64,000 nucleotides of DNA, taken from Phycisphaerae bacterium. GTDB taxonomy: Bacteria; Planctomycetota; Phycisphaerae; UBA1845; UTPLA1. Below are positions 32,684 to 42,763 of this stretch, piece after piece; positions within the stretch are counted from its first letter, which is position 1, and every line of letters begins with the position of its first letter. The notes under the pieces are model-generated. The model made no database searches. It worked only from the letters and a program-made list of their open reading frames with translations, and had not been told where the DNA came from. The DNA lies in NCBI GenBank assembly GCA_019636475.1, contig JAHBXN010000006.1, positions 270,071 through 334,070 on the forward strand, read 5' to 3'. Both the position numbers and the translations under genes were made by a program.

Positions 32684-35227
32684 CTATAAACCCAGGACTG
32701 CCGCCGTAAACAGAGGGATATCGTCAACGTTGAGCAGGCCGTCGCCGTTCTGGTCAGCCACACAGAGAACCTCGGGAGGGACGGAGGGTGAGATGAGTGC
32801 GACGGTGAAGGGCCAGATATCGTTGCCGTCCAGCAACCCGTCGCCGTTGAGATCGCCGGTGATGCCGGTTGCCTGGCATGCCGGTACGTTTGCCGAGATA
32901 ACGACGTTGTCAACCTGCCAGCCCAGTTGCTCGTTGCCGAATGCGTCGATCGTATCGAATCGCCATTCGATCGTTACAGCCTGTCCGGCAAAACCAGTGA
33001 GATTCACGACCCGCTGCTGCCACGGCGACGACGCCAGATTGCCCGACGCCGGCTCGTCAACGACCGCGCCGTTGACTCGCACCGACGGCCAGTCCAGCGT
33101 GCCGAACGCCTCGCGTTGAAACGTGGAGCAATACTTCAGCGTGATCTGATCGCTGTCGGGCAGTGTAATCGGGGCTGTGGTCAACCGGCTGTCCGTCGCG
33201 CCGGCGTCGTAATTACAGGTCGCGTCAATCCCGCAGTAGGCCCATGCCGCCCCGTCGCACGGCGAAGGCACGGTACACGCTTCGCTGACGTGCCAGAGCT
33301 GAGTCGCTGTCCAATCGGGCGGCAGGCCGTCTTCGAAATCCTCCGAATAGATATCCTGCAGTTGAAGCACGCCAATCGACAGATTCCGGGGAGTCCCCGG
33401 GGCCGTTGACGGAAAATAGACGGTCTGTCCGATTGTCGTCTGAGCGGAGATGTAGTAGCTCGCTTCTGTTCCGCAGGTTGCTGCGGGCAACTCCCCTCGA
33501 TGCAGCGTGGCGCTAAGCGCGATCAGCGGGGCGCTTCCTGACGCCGAGCCATATTGATAGTGGAGAACCGCGGTTCCGGGTTGGAACTCATCGGCGCAAT
33601 CCCGGATGTCCACTTCGAAGCTGATCGGTTCGCATGGCGGAAGCAGGTTGGGTGCGGGCTGGCCGCCATTGAAGTCGAATCGCAAAGGCGCAGGCGGCGT
33701 GACGTAGAACTGCTGCGGCTCGCCGACGGCGATATTGCCTGCCCAGTCCTTGGCCTGAACGTAATAGGAAATTGTCCCGCCACAAGGCTGCCCCGGGATG
33801 ACGCCGCGATATATCTGGCCGCCGCTGTATCGCATCGGGACACGCGCGGGGGGGTGTCCGTTCACTGAGAAATTCAGAAAGATGCCTTTGTCGAAAAAGT
33901 TCCGATCGGACGTCATTCCGTCGAGAATGGCGGCGCGAACAACGTACGGGCCGGTCGTATCGTCGGTATCGCTGAGCTGCTCCAGCTTTACGATGCGCGG
34001 CGGGATCGTGTCGGCCGGCCCAAAGTTGGTGTAGATGCGGTTCGCGAAGTTTCCGGATTCGCCCTGCGCAGTCACGATATCGAGGCGGCCGTTGTTATTA
34101 AGGTCCCCCACCTTCACATCGAGCGATGAATCGCTGACGGCCGTAATGATCCCGGCGGCCTGGCTGAAAATGCCGTTCCCGTCGTTGGTGTAGATTCGTT
34201 CGGATGTCCCGCCGAGCGCGGCGATGATTATGTCGAGATCGCCGTCATTGTCGTAGTCGAAGAACTTGCTGTCGTTGTCGTCAACCGTCGGATTGGTCTG
34301 CAACTGGCTGCTGACGTTCGTGAATCCGCCGAGGCCGTCGTTCAGCAGAAGGAGCTCGGTATTGTTCGGCCCGGCATTTGCTCCGAGCAGGTCGAGATGC
34401 CCGTCGCCGTTCATGTCGCCGAAGTCGTAGGAATAGCAGGTGCTGTCTGCCGGTACGCCCGCGACCAGCGTGAAGACGCCGTTGCCGTTATTTCGCAGCA
34501 GCTTGCTGTTATTGGTTCCGCGGCCGGCGGTTCGGATGTCGAGATCAAAATCTCCGTCGATGTCACCGAATATACAGTCCATGGGTTCACAGAAATTCTC
34601 GATCGGGTGCCGTGAGGCTGTCTCGTCCGTGAAGAATCCGAATCCGTTGTTGATATAGACGCGCGATTGCCCACAGCCAAACCGGCTTGCGCCGCCGCTG
34701 ACGAAGTACAGATCGAGATCGCCGTCGTTATCGATGTCGGCCATCCCGACGCGCGAGCTACTGAGGTTCAGGGCCGGAAGCCGGGCGGCCGTCACATTCG
34801 TGAAAAAACCATTGCCGTCGTTAAGAAACAACGCGGGCCTTCGATTGAAATCCTGGGCAAAGACCAGATCGAGATCTCCATCGTTGTCGATATCGCCCAG
34901 TTCAACGCCACGGCAGATGCCGCTGAAGTTCAGGCGCGCGACTGATTGATCGGTAAATGTGCCGCTTCCGTTGTTGATGAAGATACGCTGAACCTGCGGC
35001 GTTTCGGCCGAGGTGAATCCGGCGCCATTGGCGAAGATGATGTCCAGGTCGCCGTCGTTGTCGATGTCGCCGATGGTCAACTGGTTTGTGTACTCGGCCG
35101 GATTCGGAAATGGAAACTGCGAGTTGGTGCTGTCGATGAATTGCTGTGCGATCGCCGTCGCCGGTACGACCGTGCAGCCGATCAGGGCCATGAAGAGCCC
35201 GAGTGCGCGACAAGCGCGTAAGTGCAT
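32684..35227 (-). CDS. Exported FG-GAP/VCBS repeat protein with dockerin-like tail
   Basis: An 847-residue secreted protein. After a signal peptide ('LGLFMALIGCTVVPATAIA') come about seven FG-GAP/VCBS repeats, each with a calcium-type loop such as 'IGDIDNDGDLDIIFANG', which together form a beta-propeller. A middle beta-rich region follows, then a galactose-binding-like or MAM-like segment with paired Cys ('TATQLWHVSEACTVPSPCDG'). The C-terminus 'GDLNGDGLLDGNDIWPFTVA' plus 'DQNGDGLLNVDDIPLFTAAV' is a pair of dockerin-like EF-hand loops, common in this group of Planctomycetes. The start at 35227 follows GGAAGG. Likely surface-located; role unknown. Confidence 0.9.
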   Translation of the reverse strand: MHLRACRALGLFMALIGCTVVPATAIAQQFIDSTNSQFPFPNPAEYTNQLTIGDIDNDGDLDIIFANGAGFTSAETPQVQRIFINNGSGTFTDQSVARLNFSGICRGVELGDIDNDGDLDLVFAQDFNRRPALFLNDGNGFFTNVTAARLPALNLSSSRVGMADIDNDGDLDLYFVSGGASRFGCGQSRVYINNGFGFFTDETASRHPIENFCEPMDCIFGDIDGDFDLDIRTAGRGTNNSKLLRNNGNGVFTLVAGVPADSTCYSYDFGDMNGDGHLDLLGANAGPNNTELLLLNDGLGGFTNVSSQLQTNPTVDDNDSKFFDYDNDGDLDIIIAALGGTSERIYTNDGNGIFSQAAGIITAVSDSSLDVKVGDLNNNGRLDIVTAQGESGNFANRIYTNFGPADTIPPRIVKLEQLSDTDDTTGPYVVRAAILDGMTSDRNFFDKGIFLNFSVNGHPPARVPMRYSGGQIYRGVIPGQPCGGTISYYVQAKDWAGNIAVGEPQQFYVTPPAPLRFDFNGGQPAPNLLPPCEPISFEVDIRDCADEFQPGTAVLHYQYGSASGSAPLIALSATLHRGELPAATCGTEASYYISAQTTIGQTVYFPSTAPGTPRNLSIGVLQLQDIYSEDFEDGLPPDWTATQLWHVSEACTVPSPCDGAAWAYCGIDATCNYDAGATDSRLTTAPITLPDSDQITLKYCSTFQREAFGTLDWPSVRVNGAVVDEPASGNLASSPWQQRVVNLTGFAGQAVTIEWRFDTIDAFGNEQLGWQVDNVVISANVPACQATGITGDLNGDGLLDGNDIWPFTVALISPSVPPEVLCVADQNGDGLLNVDDIPLFTAAVLGL

Positions 35228-35351
35228 TGCCAAACCTTCCGTTGATGCGATGGACGTAAGCTGCCGCGCGAGCCTGCCAATTTGCCCTTCCCCTTCGCGG
35301 CCTCTGCAAGCCCATATCATAGCAGAATCCGCGGTGCGAATTCACCGATTC

Positions 35352-37142
35352 TTATCGGCCATTTTGGGGCGATTTGTCCCCGTTCCACGAGATAACCCGT
35401 GTCGGCTCGGTCGTGTTCGAGGTTTGTGCGACACGCCGGCCAGCCACGAAAGTCTCGCCCCGGAACCGGTTGATCTTGGCCGGATCGATCGTGAAGGGAT
35501 CGAAATCGAGAATAAGGAAATCCGCAAGCAGCCCCTCGCGGATCATTCCGAGCGTTGCAACGTCGCCGGCCGCGCACGCTGCATTGCGAGTGTAGCAGAT
35601 CAGCGCCTCGTCCACGGTGATGTTCTGTTCCGGCACAAACAGCCTGCGGTCGAGTGACAAGCCAGTGACAGCCGCGCGAACACCGGAAAATGGGTCGAGT
35701 GAAACGACCGGCCAGTCACTGCCGAACGCAACGACCGCGCCGGCGTCGATGAGTGAGCGAAACGCATAGCTCGTCTTGCAGCGGTCGACACCGATGGCCT
35801 TTTCCGCATATCGGGCGTCATCGGCTTTGTGAAGCGGTTGCATCGAAGCGACCACACCGTACGCCGCAAATTCCGGGATCGACTCCGGCAACAGATGCTG
35901 GGCATGTTCTATTCGGGGCATCGGTGGCGGCCCGCCGACCGAGCCCGTGTCTCGAACCTGTCGCAGTGCGGTCGAATAGGTCCGGAGGATGGCCGCATTG
36001 GCTTCGTCACCAATGGCATGAATGGCCGGCGCGAACGAATGTCTCATGATCTCGACGCATGCGCTGGTGAGCGCCGCGGAATCACCGAGGGCGATCACGA
36101 GTCCGCGCCAGTCCGGTCGCTCCGCGGAATTATCGGCGTACGGCGATTTCATGAATGCGGTTCGCGATCCGAGCGAGCCATCGGCATATGCCTTGAAACC
36201 AGCCACTCGCACCCAATCGTCGTTTCGGTGCGCCTTCGCACGACCGATGAAATCCTGCCATTGATCCTCGCTGATGTACTGACGTATTCGCAGCGTCAGG
36301 GCGCCACGCTCCCGCGCCCGGTCGAATACCGCCAGGTGCGAAAACCCTGACATCGTGTGCACGCAGGTGATGCCGTGCTCGTTTGCGTGTTTCATGGCGG
36401 CAACGAGCCCCGCATCCAGCTCGGTGTCAGTGAGTTCCGGAATCTGGCGCCGCACCAATTCGATTGCTGTGTCTTTCAGAATGCCTGTTGGCTCGCCGGT
36501 CGCCGGGTCTCGTTCGATCTGTCCGCCCGGTGGATCCTCAGGGCCGTGCAGGTCGATGCCCGCCTTATCCAGCGCGATGCGATTGGCCAGCGCTGCGTGG
36601 CCGTCCATTCGAGAAAGCAGCGCGGGGTTGTCCGGCGTGACTGCGTCAATCCACTCCTTATTGGGTTGGGTCGGGTCCGGCCAGCTTTCGGTTGACCAGC
36701 GCCCACCCTGAATCCATCGGCCCGGGGGCGTTTCGGTCGCGCGCCGTCTGACCGCCTCGATAAAGGCTGGCCGATCAGGTACGTCACGCAGGTTGAGCCT
36801 GGACAGTTGAAGGCCGCCGTCGATCAGATGAAGGTGCGAATCAATGAGGCCGGGAATCACGATCCGGCCGCCTGCATCGATGATCCGCGCTCCCTGCCGC
36901 GTTTTGGAGCGGGCGGAAGATTCGTCGCCGACATGGATGAAGACGCCTTCGCGGACAAGCATTGCAGTGGCGGACTTTTGCAATTCGTCGGCGGTCCAGA
37001 TTCTTGCGTTGATGACCAGCAAATCACCGTCCGGGTCTGCGATAGCTCCGCTCTCAGGGTGGTAATCCGGGCGCGGCGAACAGCCGCTCGGCATGATTAG
37101 ACCGACAAGTGTGATGATTGCGGCGCGCGAGGGCGTTTTCAT
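35352..37142 (-). CDS. Amidohydrolase family 3 (YtcJ-like), exported
   Basis: Metal-dependent hydrolase of 596 residues with an N-terminal signal sequence and a Cys ('LIMPSGC'). The amidohydrolase barrel is complete: the metal motif 'GLIDSHLHLIDGG', 'HAALANRIALDKAGI', 'GVVASMQPLHKADDARYAEK' and the late Asp in 'FGSDWPV'. YtcJ-like members act on N-substituted formamides or similar amides, but the substrate cannot be inferred. The start follows GAGGA. It is divergent from an ABC operon with a 59-base gap, and on the same strand as the FG-GAP gene. Confidence 0.92.
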   Translation of the reverse strand: MKTPSRAAIITLVGLIMPSGCSPRPDYHPESGAIADPDGDLLVINARIWTADELQKSATAMLVREGVFIHVGDESSARSKTRQGARIIDAGGRIVIPGLIDSHLHLIDGGLQLSRLNLRDVPDRPAFIEAVRRRATETPPGRWIQGGRWSTESWPDPTQPNKEWIDAVTPDNPALLSRMDGHAALANRIALDKAGIDLHGPEDPPGGQIERDPATGEPTGILKDTAIELVRRQIPELTDTELDAGLVAAMKHANEHGITCVHTMSGFSHLAVFDRARERGALTLRIRQYISEDQWQDFIGRAKAHRNDDWVRVAGFKAYADGSLGSRTAFMKSPYADNSAERPDWRGLVIALGDSAALTSACVEIMRHSFAPAIHAIGDEANAAILRTYSTALRQVRDTGSVGGPPPMPRIEHAQHLLPESIPEFAAYGVVASMQPLHKADDARYAEKAIGVDRCKTSYAFRSLIDAGAVVAFGSDWPVVSLDPFSGVRAAVTGLSLDRRLFVPEQNITVDEALICYTRNAACAAGDVATLGMIREGLLADFLILDFDPFTIDPAKINRFRGETFVAGRRVAQTSNTTEPTRVISWNGDKSPQNGR

Positions 37143-37201
37143 TTAAGGAGTCCTCGTGACAGTCGATTTCTCGTTGAGTCTGCGGGGCAGTGTAGCGGTG
37201 G

Positions 37202-38245
37202 ATGCTGTCGTTGTGCTACAGTTTTGCGTCTGACCATGAACCGAGGAGTGGATCGGCCGTCGCCTGGCGGATCGGCGATGGACTTCCATCAGCGCGCCGA
37301 AACTCCGTACAGCATGTTGGAGCCGTCCAACTGAGCACAGACAACCATATTGTCGAAACTGAGAAGTTGACCAAACGGTACGGCGCGCACCGTGCGCTGG
37401 ACGAACTGGCGCTTCGAGTGACTGCCGGATCCATGTTCGGTTTTCTTGGTCCCAACGGCGCAGGCAAGACGACCTCTCTGAGAATTCTTGTCGGCCTGCT
37501 CCGCGCATCCAGCGGAAAGGCGCGGGTGTTCGGATTGGATGCGTGGCGGGCGTCTACAAAAATTTGCGAGCGCGTCGGATATCTTCCGGGCGACGTGCGG
37601 TTTCCGCAGCACATGACCGGTGCGGCCTTTCTCAATTTCTGCAATGCAATGCGCGGCGGACACTGCACCGCGGAGATCGAGCGGCTGCGTGGTCGATTCG
37701 AATTGAATCTGAACCGCCGCATCCGGGAGTATTCGCGCGGCATGAAGCAGAAGCTCGGTCTGATCCAGGCAATGATGCACGGGCCCGAACTTCTCATCCT
37801 TGACGAGCCGACAACCGGCCTCGATCCGCTCATGCAGCAAGCGCTTTACGACGAGCTGCGCGCGGTGACTTCGCAAGGGCGGACGGTGCTCTTTTCCAGC
37901 CATACGCTGAGCGAAGTGGAGGAATTGTGCGATCGCGTGGCCATCATTAGATCGGGTCGATTGATTGAAGATAGTACGATTGACATGCTGAAGGCCCGGG
38001 CGTTGCGACATGTGGAATTGCGGCTGAAAGCGGGCGGCAAGTCGGCGGATCTCGTCGCGCCGCCGGGCGGCCTGGGTAAGCTGGTCTGGCGGAATGGCTC
38101 AGCGACGGGAACATGGCAGGGCGAAATTCAGCCGCTGCTCAGCTGGCTATCGGCGATCGGGGTTGCCGATGTGACCATTGGGGCGCCCGATCTGGAAGAC
38201 CTCTTCGCCGCCTATTATCGCGACGATTTGATTCAGTCCCAATGA
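37202..38245 (+). CDS. ABC transporter ATP-binding protein
   Basis: Cytoplasmic ATPase of an ABC-2 type exporter. Walker A 'GPNGAGKTT', signature 'YSRGMKQKLGLIQAM', Walker B 'LLILDEPTTGLDPL' and the switch His in 'LFSSHTLSEVEELCDRVAII' are intact. Homology begins near residue 50 ('IVETEKLTKRYGAHRALDEL'), and the first 50 codons look non-homologous. No ATG or GTG lies between 37202 and the start of homology, so the start is unsure; a rarer start codon or a sequence slip is possible. It is first of a three-gene run with a methyltransferase and a permease. Confidence 0.9.
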   Translation: MLSLCYSFASDHEPRSGSAVAWRIGDGLPSARRNSVQHVGAVQLSTDNHIVETEKLTKRYGAHRALDELALRVTAGSMFGFLGPNGAGKTTSLRILVGLLRASSGKARVFGLDAWRASTKICERVGYLPGDVRFPQHMTGAAFLNFCNAMRGGHCTAEIERLRGRFELNLNRRIREYSRGMKQKLGLIQAMMHGPELLILDEPTTGLDPLMQQALYDELRAVTSQGRTVLFSSHTLSEVEELCDRVAIIRSGRLIEDSTIDMLKARALRHVELRLKAGGKSADLVAPPGGLGKLVWRNGSATGTWQGEIQPLLSWLSAIGVADVTIGAPDLEDLFAAYYRDDLIQSQ

Positions 38246-38305
38246 GATCAGCCCGCCGCGTCCCGGCGCTATGTCGAGAGCGGCCCGGCGATTAGAATAT
38301 GCGGC

Positions 38306-38998
38306 ATGCTTTCAAAGATTCGCAATCTCAGTGCGCTCTATCGCAGCAAGGGCTTCGCGGCGACGCGAAACTATGTCTGGGAGCGCGTCGCCAGCGCGTG
38401 GAACGAACGTCATCTGGGCATCGAAACGACCCGTATCGTCGAAAAAGCCGAGATGAACATCGACAACGCGGAGTTCGCTCATTACATCCCGATGACCTTC
38501 GGCAGCCTGCGGCGGTGCCTGGCCCGCGTGACCATTCGGCCGGACGAAGACGTGTTCATCGACTATGGCTGCGGAAAAGGGCGCATCGTGGTCGTGGCGG
38601 CCACGATGCCGTTTCGGCGCGTGCTTGGCGTCGAGATCAGCCCGCAGTTGGCAAAGATTGCCGAACGAAACGTCTCATCGGCGGCTCGGCGGCTGGCGTG
38701 TCGTGACGTGCGAATCATTGTCCATGACGCGACAACCTACGAAGTCCCGGATGAACTGACTTTTGCGTTTTTCTTCAATCCGTTCACCGAGGGTCTATTC
38801 TCACAGGTTCTGGCCCGGTTGCGTGAATCGCTGGACCGTCGTCCTCGCCGGTTCACGCTTATCTACGGAAACGCCAACGACGGCGTCAGGCAACTGCTCC
38901 ATGCCACGCCGTGGCTCATTCCGCGAGAAGAGTACTTCGACTGGGCAATGCCGGCGACGTGGTCTCGTATGATGATCCTCGAAAACAAGACGAATTGA
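38306..38998 (+). CDS. Class I SAM-dependent methyltransferase
   Basis: A 230-residue Rossmann-fold methyltransferase with motif I 'VFIDYGCGKGRIVVVAA', motif II acidic residue in 'VLGVEISPQLAKIAERN', 'VHDATTYEVP' and a 'FFFNPF' segment in place of the NPPF-type catalytic loop, a pattern I associate with DOT1-like and small unknown methyltransferases. It lies between the ATPase (60-base gap) and the permease (22-base gap) of one ABC system, so it may modify the exported substrate. Substrate unknown. Confidence 0.85.
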   Translation: MLSKIRNLSALYRSKGFAATRNYVWERVASAWNERHLGIETTRIVEKAEMNIDNAEFAHYIPMTFGSLRRCLARVTIRPDEDVFIDYGCGKGRIVVVAATMPFRRVLGVEISPQLAKIAERNVSSAARRLACRDVRIIVHDATTYEVPDELTFAFFFNPFTEGLFSQVLARLRESLDRRPRRFTLIYGNANDGVRQLLHATPWLIPREEYFDWAMPATWSRMMILENKTN

Positions 38999-39020
38999 GC
39001 CGACACCCTCTGGCGCGTTC

Positions 39021-39836
39021 ATGAATTTCATTCTCATCAGACGCACGCTCCGCGATTATTTTCCACTTGCCGTCGGCGCGACGGTTCTGCTCTTCGTGTT
39101 CGCGGTACTCTTCGTGTTCGCGACGAATTCGATTCCGCTGGAAGAAGGGCGGCAGTGGCTGAAGCTTGAATGGGTTCGCCGATTGGTCAATGCGATGGTT
39201 GGCGGTGATTTGGCCGAAGCGCTGACGCCGACGGGCGTATCCAGCTTCATTTTCACCCATCCTCTGACGTGGGTGCTCGTCGTGGGGTTTGTCTTCACCA
39301 TCTCGACGGGCGTGCTATCCGCCGAAATGGATCGCGGCACGATGGATCTGCTCGCGACTCTGCCGGTTTCGCGAGCCACGTTGTATTCCTCCGTCAGCGT
39401 CGTTGTTCTGATCTTGGGTGTGCCGTTGATGATCGCGCCGTGGTTGGGCGTGTGGGTCGGCGCGAGAATCGTCGGTGTGATTCATCTTGCCCAGATGGGC
39501 AGACTGGCGGTCGTCGCAGTCAATCTTTACGCGGCCTATATCCTGATCTCCGGCCTGTCGATCTGCCTCTCGGCGGTATTCGAACGACGGACCTCGGCGC
39601 TGATCGCCTGCTTTGTGATTGTGTTCTATTCGGCTGTGCTCAATCTGCTTGTCGCATTCTGGCCTGCCGCGCAGAAAATTGCCTTCACAGGCTTCTTCTA
39701 TTACTTCGCGCCCCTGCGAGTGGTGCTCAATTCGACTTTTCCGGCAGGTGACATTTCCGTGCTTTGCTGCGCCGGCCTGCTTTTCTGGTTGACCGGGCTG
39801 GTCTGCTTCTGTCGCAGGGACATTCATGTGACCTGA
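39021..39836 (+). CDS. ABC-2 type permease
   Basis: A 271-residue inner-membrane protein with six predicted helices (for example 'FPLAVGATVLLFVFAVLFVF', 'VLVVGFVFTISTGVLSAEMD', 'VNLYAAYILISGLSICLSAV', 'LIACFVIVFYSAVLNLLVAF'). The 'AEMDRGTMDLLATLPVSRA' coupling segment is diagnostic of ABC-2 permeases of the NatB/CcmB-like class. With the ATPase at 37202 it forms an exporter of unknown substrate. It converges with the CPBP protease gene, gap 26 bases. Confidence 0.93.
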   Translation: MNFILIRRTLRDYFPLAVGATVLLFVFAVLFVFATNSIPLEEGRQWLKLEWVRRLVNAMVGGDLAEALTPTGVSSFIFTHPLTWVLVVGFVFTISTGVLSAEMDRGTMDLLATLPVSRATLYSSVSVVVLILGVPLMIAPWLGVWVGARIVGVIHLAQMGRLAVVAVNLYAAYILISGLSICLSAVFERRTSALIACFVIVFYSAVLNLLVAFWPAAQKIAFTGFFYYFAPLRVVLNSTFPAGDISVLCCAGLLFWLTGLVCFCRRDIHVT

Positions 39837-39862
39837 TCGCAAGGAGTCGTCGCTTGGCGGCG

Positions 39863-40774
39863 TCACATCGCGGGCTGCGATGACAACTCCCTCATCAATT
39901 CCGGCATCATCGACTTGAACAGCGGAATCAGCGAAAAGTTGATTCCATTGAAGAGCGCGTGCGCGAGGATCGCAGGCCAGATGGTCCGTGTCCAGAGTGC
40001 CACCAACGAGAACACCAGCCCGAGCCCCGCCGTTTGAAAAATCGAAATCGTTCCCTGATAGCTGTGCAGAAGTCCGAACACCGCCGCACAAAGAATCACG
40101 CCGGCCGTTCGTGATCGAAACAGCGCGATGAATCTCGGCATCGCGAATCCGCGAAACAGCAACTCTTCATGAATGCCCGTGAACAAGCCGAAGAGTGCGA
40201 ACGTTGCGAGCGTTGGGCTTGGCGCCATCGCGAAGAATTCCTCTCGTTCGGCTGCAATCTCCTCGATGCTCAATCCGCCTCCGATCGAATGTGAGACGAC
40301 CGCATAGAGCAAAGCCATCAGGATCATCGCAATATAGCAGGCCGGAATGGCCGCGAGCCATGCACCGATGATCAGCCCGGGTGACGCGGATCGGATGCCG
40401 ATGCTGCTCAACGATTGCTTTCGAATCAGCAGGATGATTCCGATGATCAGCAGCGACGCCACGCCGAGCGCCGTGTTGATTAACAGAATGCCTTGATCCG
40501 GCCAGCGATTGACAAGCCAGTCAACGGCGCGACCGACAAAAGATTCGGCCAGCAGCAGGGCCAGCGTCACCAGCAACAGGTCCAGGGCCGCATCGTAGGC
40601 TCTCATGCGAACAATCGGATAGCAGGACGATTCGGCGCGTGGCGTGGCTGTCGGCAGCGCGATGGCGGTCGGGGCGGGGCTGAGCGTGATATCTTGGGCG
40701 GACGACATCGGCGCCGAATCGCTTTGCGATTCATGGTCGCTGCCGCGGCCCGGAGAGGGTGTGTCGAGAGTCAT
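39863..40774 (-). CDS. CPBP-family intramembrane metalloprotease (Abi/CAAX-like)
   Basis: A 303-residue membrane protein of the CPBP superfamily with all four motifs: 'EELLFRGF' (EExxxR), 'FGLLHSYQG' (FxxxH), 'LAHALFNGIN' (HxxxN) and the preceding helix. The first 60 residues are polar and Ser/Pro/Ala-rich. Bacterial members often process or confer self-immunity to peptides, but no bacteriocin gene is nearby. The start at 40774 follows AAAGGGG. It may share transcription with the downstream part of the ABC exporter at 40844, which lies 69 bases upstream on the same strand. Confidence 0.93.
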   Translation of the reverse strand: MTLDTPSPGRGSDHESQSDSAPMSSAQDITLSPAPTAIALPTATPRAESSCYPIVRMRAYDAALDLLLVTLALLLAESFVGRAVDWLVNRWPDQGILLINTALGVASLLIIGIILLIRKQSLSSIGIRSASPGLIIGAWLAAIPACYIAMILMALLYAVVSHSIGGGLSIEEIAAEREEFFAMAPSPTLATFALFGLFTGIHEELLFRGFAMPRFIALFRSRTAGVILCAAVFGLLHSYQGTISIFQTAGLGLVFSLVALWTRTIWPAILAHALFNGINFSLIPLFKSMMPELMRELSSQPAM

Positions 40775-40843
40775 GTCGGCCCCTTTCGATTCGGCGTTCG
40801 AGCAGGAGCGTACGATGATCTGAGGTGGCCGACAACCTGGGAA

Positions 40844-42763
40844 TCATCCCAGCCATGCCTCAGATTCAGTCGTTTGAAGTTTCAACTGCCGTTCAACCAT
40901 CTCGCGGTATCGATCTTCGTTTGACATGAGTTCGGCATGCGTACCTGTCTCGACGATTCGTCCGTCCTCAATCACAACGATGACATCGGCATGCTTCACG
41001 GTGGAGAGCCGATGTGCGATCACGAAGGTCGTTCGATCAGCGATCAGGTCCTCCATCCCCGCTTGAATCAGTTCTTCGCTCTCTGTGTCGAGGCTGCTGG
41101 TCGCCTCATCCAGAATCAGAATCTGCGGATCGGCCAGAAACGCCCGCGCCAGGCTCACGCGCTGTGCCTGTCCGCCGGAGAGCTTGACGCCTCGCTCGCC
41201 CACAATGGTCTCAAAGCCGTCAGGAAGCTGTGTAATGAAGTCATGCGCGTTGGCTCGGCGTGCGGCGTTGATGATTTGCCCGTGTGTAAAGTCGTGTCGC
41301 CCAAAAGCGATGTTCTCCGCGACCGTACCGTCGAACAGAAAGACATCCTGCGTGACAATTCCGAGCAGCCGGCGATATGACTCCAGCTTGATTTCCCGCA
41401 GGTCAATGCCGTTAAGGCGAATGACGCCCGAAGTTGGATCGTGGAACCTCGCCACCAGGTTCGTGAGGGTCGTCTTTCCCGCGCCGCTGGGGCCGACCAG
41501 CGCGATCATCTGCCCGGCGCGCACCCGCAGGTTGATGCCGCGAAGAATGGGCCGATCGGCGCGATAGTGGAAATGCACGTCCTCGAATTCCAGTGTGCAC
41601 ACCGGCCGCGTCGCCTCCTTCGCTTCCGGGCGGTCGGGCTTGTCGATCGGTTTCCGCAATGTGTCGAACACGCGTTCCATGGCGGCAAGCGCCTGCTGCG
41701 TCTGACCATACGATTCCACAATCGCCGATACCGGCTGAAGAATCATCGCCAGGTACATCTGAAAGGCGATGATGCCGCCGATCGTCACCTTTCCCGCAAG
41801 ATATTGCGTCCCGCCGTACCAGATGACAATCAGACTCATCGCCGGAATGAGCAAGCCCCAGCCGAGACTGACGACCAGTTCGAACATCCGTGCGAGGAGC
41901 TGCTTGCGGATGACCGAGTGGTGACCAACCGCATAATCGCGCATTTCAGATCGCTCGCGAGCGAACGCGCGCACGATGCGTATTCCGCCAAATGTCTCTG
42001 CGACCCGGCCGTCGATCCGGGCGCGATCATCCCGCATCGCTCGGTAGATCGGTCGAATCCGTCGAAGGTAAATGATATTGATTAGCACCAGCGGCGGAAT
42101 GATCGCCATCGCCGCAAGCGCCATTCGGAAGTTTATATAAAACAGCATCCCGACGGTCATCATGACCTTGATCAGCGCGATGCCGGGGCTGATCACCGCG
42201 ATCATCAGCATGCCGGAAAGCTGATCGACGTCGCCCGAAAGTCGCGAGACGATGCCGCCGGTCTTCATGTCAGTGATATCCGACAGCGGCAGCTTGAGAA
42301 TGTGTTCGTAAAGATGCTGTCTGAGGCGGACGACGATTCGCGCGTTAAGCAACGTGGCGCGCCATTGTCGGTAGATGAAAACCGACATCTGCACGACCGT
42401 CACCGCCATCATCGCCAGACCGAATCGGGTCAGGGCGGCGGCGTCGCGGTTCTGTTGCAGAATCGTATCCACCGCGTAGTTTGTGCCGAATGGAAGTACC
42501 ATCGACAGGGCGGCCGAGATGACTGCCAGGACGAGCACGAAGACAATCTGCGAAGTGTACGGGCGCACCCACGAGAGATACTCGCGAAGGTAGTTTCGCC
42601 GTTTCGATTTTCGATCAATTGCAGCGCGCGACCTGGATTCGTCCGTTGACGGCGTGGCGCTCGGCGCGGTGGGGCTACCCGACTCCAGCGTCGGTTCCGC
42701 TTCGTAACCCTTACGGTATTTCGTTCTGAATTCGTTAAAATCGTTTCGAGAGGAACGTTTCAT
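40844..42763 (-). CDS. ABC exporter, fused permease/ATPase (MsbA/LmrA-like)
   Basis: A 639-residue half-exporter acting as a homodimer at the inner membrane. The six-helix ABC membrane domain (about residues 60-370) is followed by the ATPase with Walker A 'GPSGAGKTT', Q-loop, signature 'LSGGQAQRVSLARA', Walker B 'ILILDEATSSLDTES' and 'VIAHRLSTVKHAD'. It exports a lipid or drug-like substrate; MsbA-type function is a guess. The first 50 residues are basic and disordered. A CPBP protease follows after 69 bases on the same strand. Confidence 0.94.
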   Translation of the reverse strand: MKRSSRNDFNEFRTKYRKGYEAEPTLESGSPTAPSATPSTDESRSRAAIDRKSKRRNYLREYLSWVRPYTSQIVFVLVLAVISAALSMVLPFGTNYAVDTILQQNRDAAALTRFGLAMMAVTVVQMSVFIYRQWRATLLNARIVVRLRQHLYEHILKLPLSDITDMKTGGIVSRLSGDVDQLSGMLMIAVISPGIALIKVMMTVGMLFYINFRMALAAMAIIPPLVLINIIYLRRIRPIYRAMRDDRARIDGRVAETFGGIRIVRAFARERSEMRDYAVGHHSVIRKQLLARMFELVVSLGWGLLIPAMSLIVIWYGGTQYLAGKVTIGGIIAFQMYLAMILQPVSAIVESYGQTQQALAAMERVFDTLRKPIDKPDRPEAKEATRPVCTLEFEDVHFHYRADRPILRGINLRVRAGQMIALVGPSGAGKTTLTNLVARFHDPTSGVIRLNGIDLREIKLESYRRLLGIVTQDVFLFDGTVAENIAFGRHDFTHGQIINAARRANAHDFITQLPDGFETIVGERGVKLSGGQAQRVSLARAFLADPQILILDEATSSLDTESEELIQAGMEDLIADRTTFVIAHRLSTVKHADVIVVIEDGRIVETGTHAELMSNEDRYREMVERQLKLQTTESEAWLG

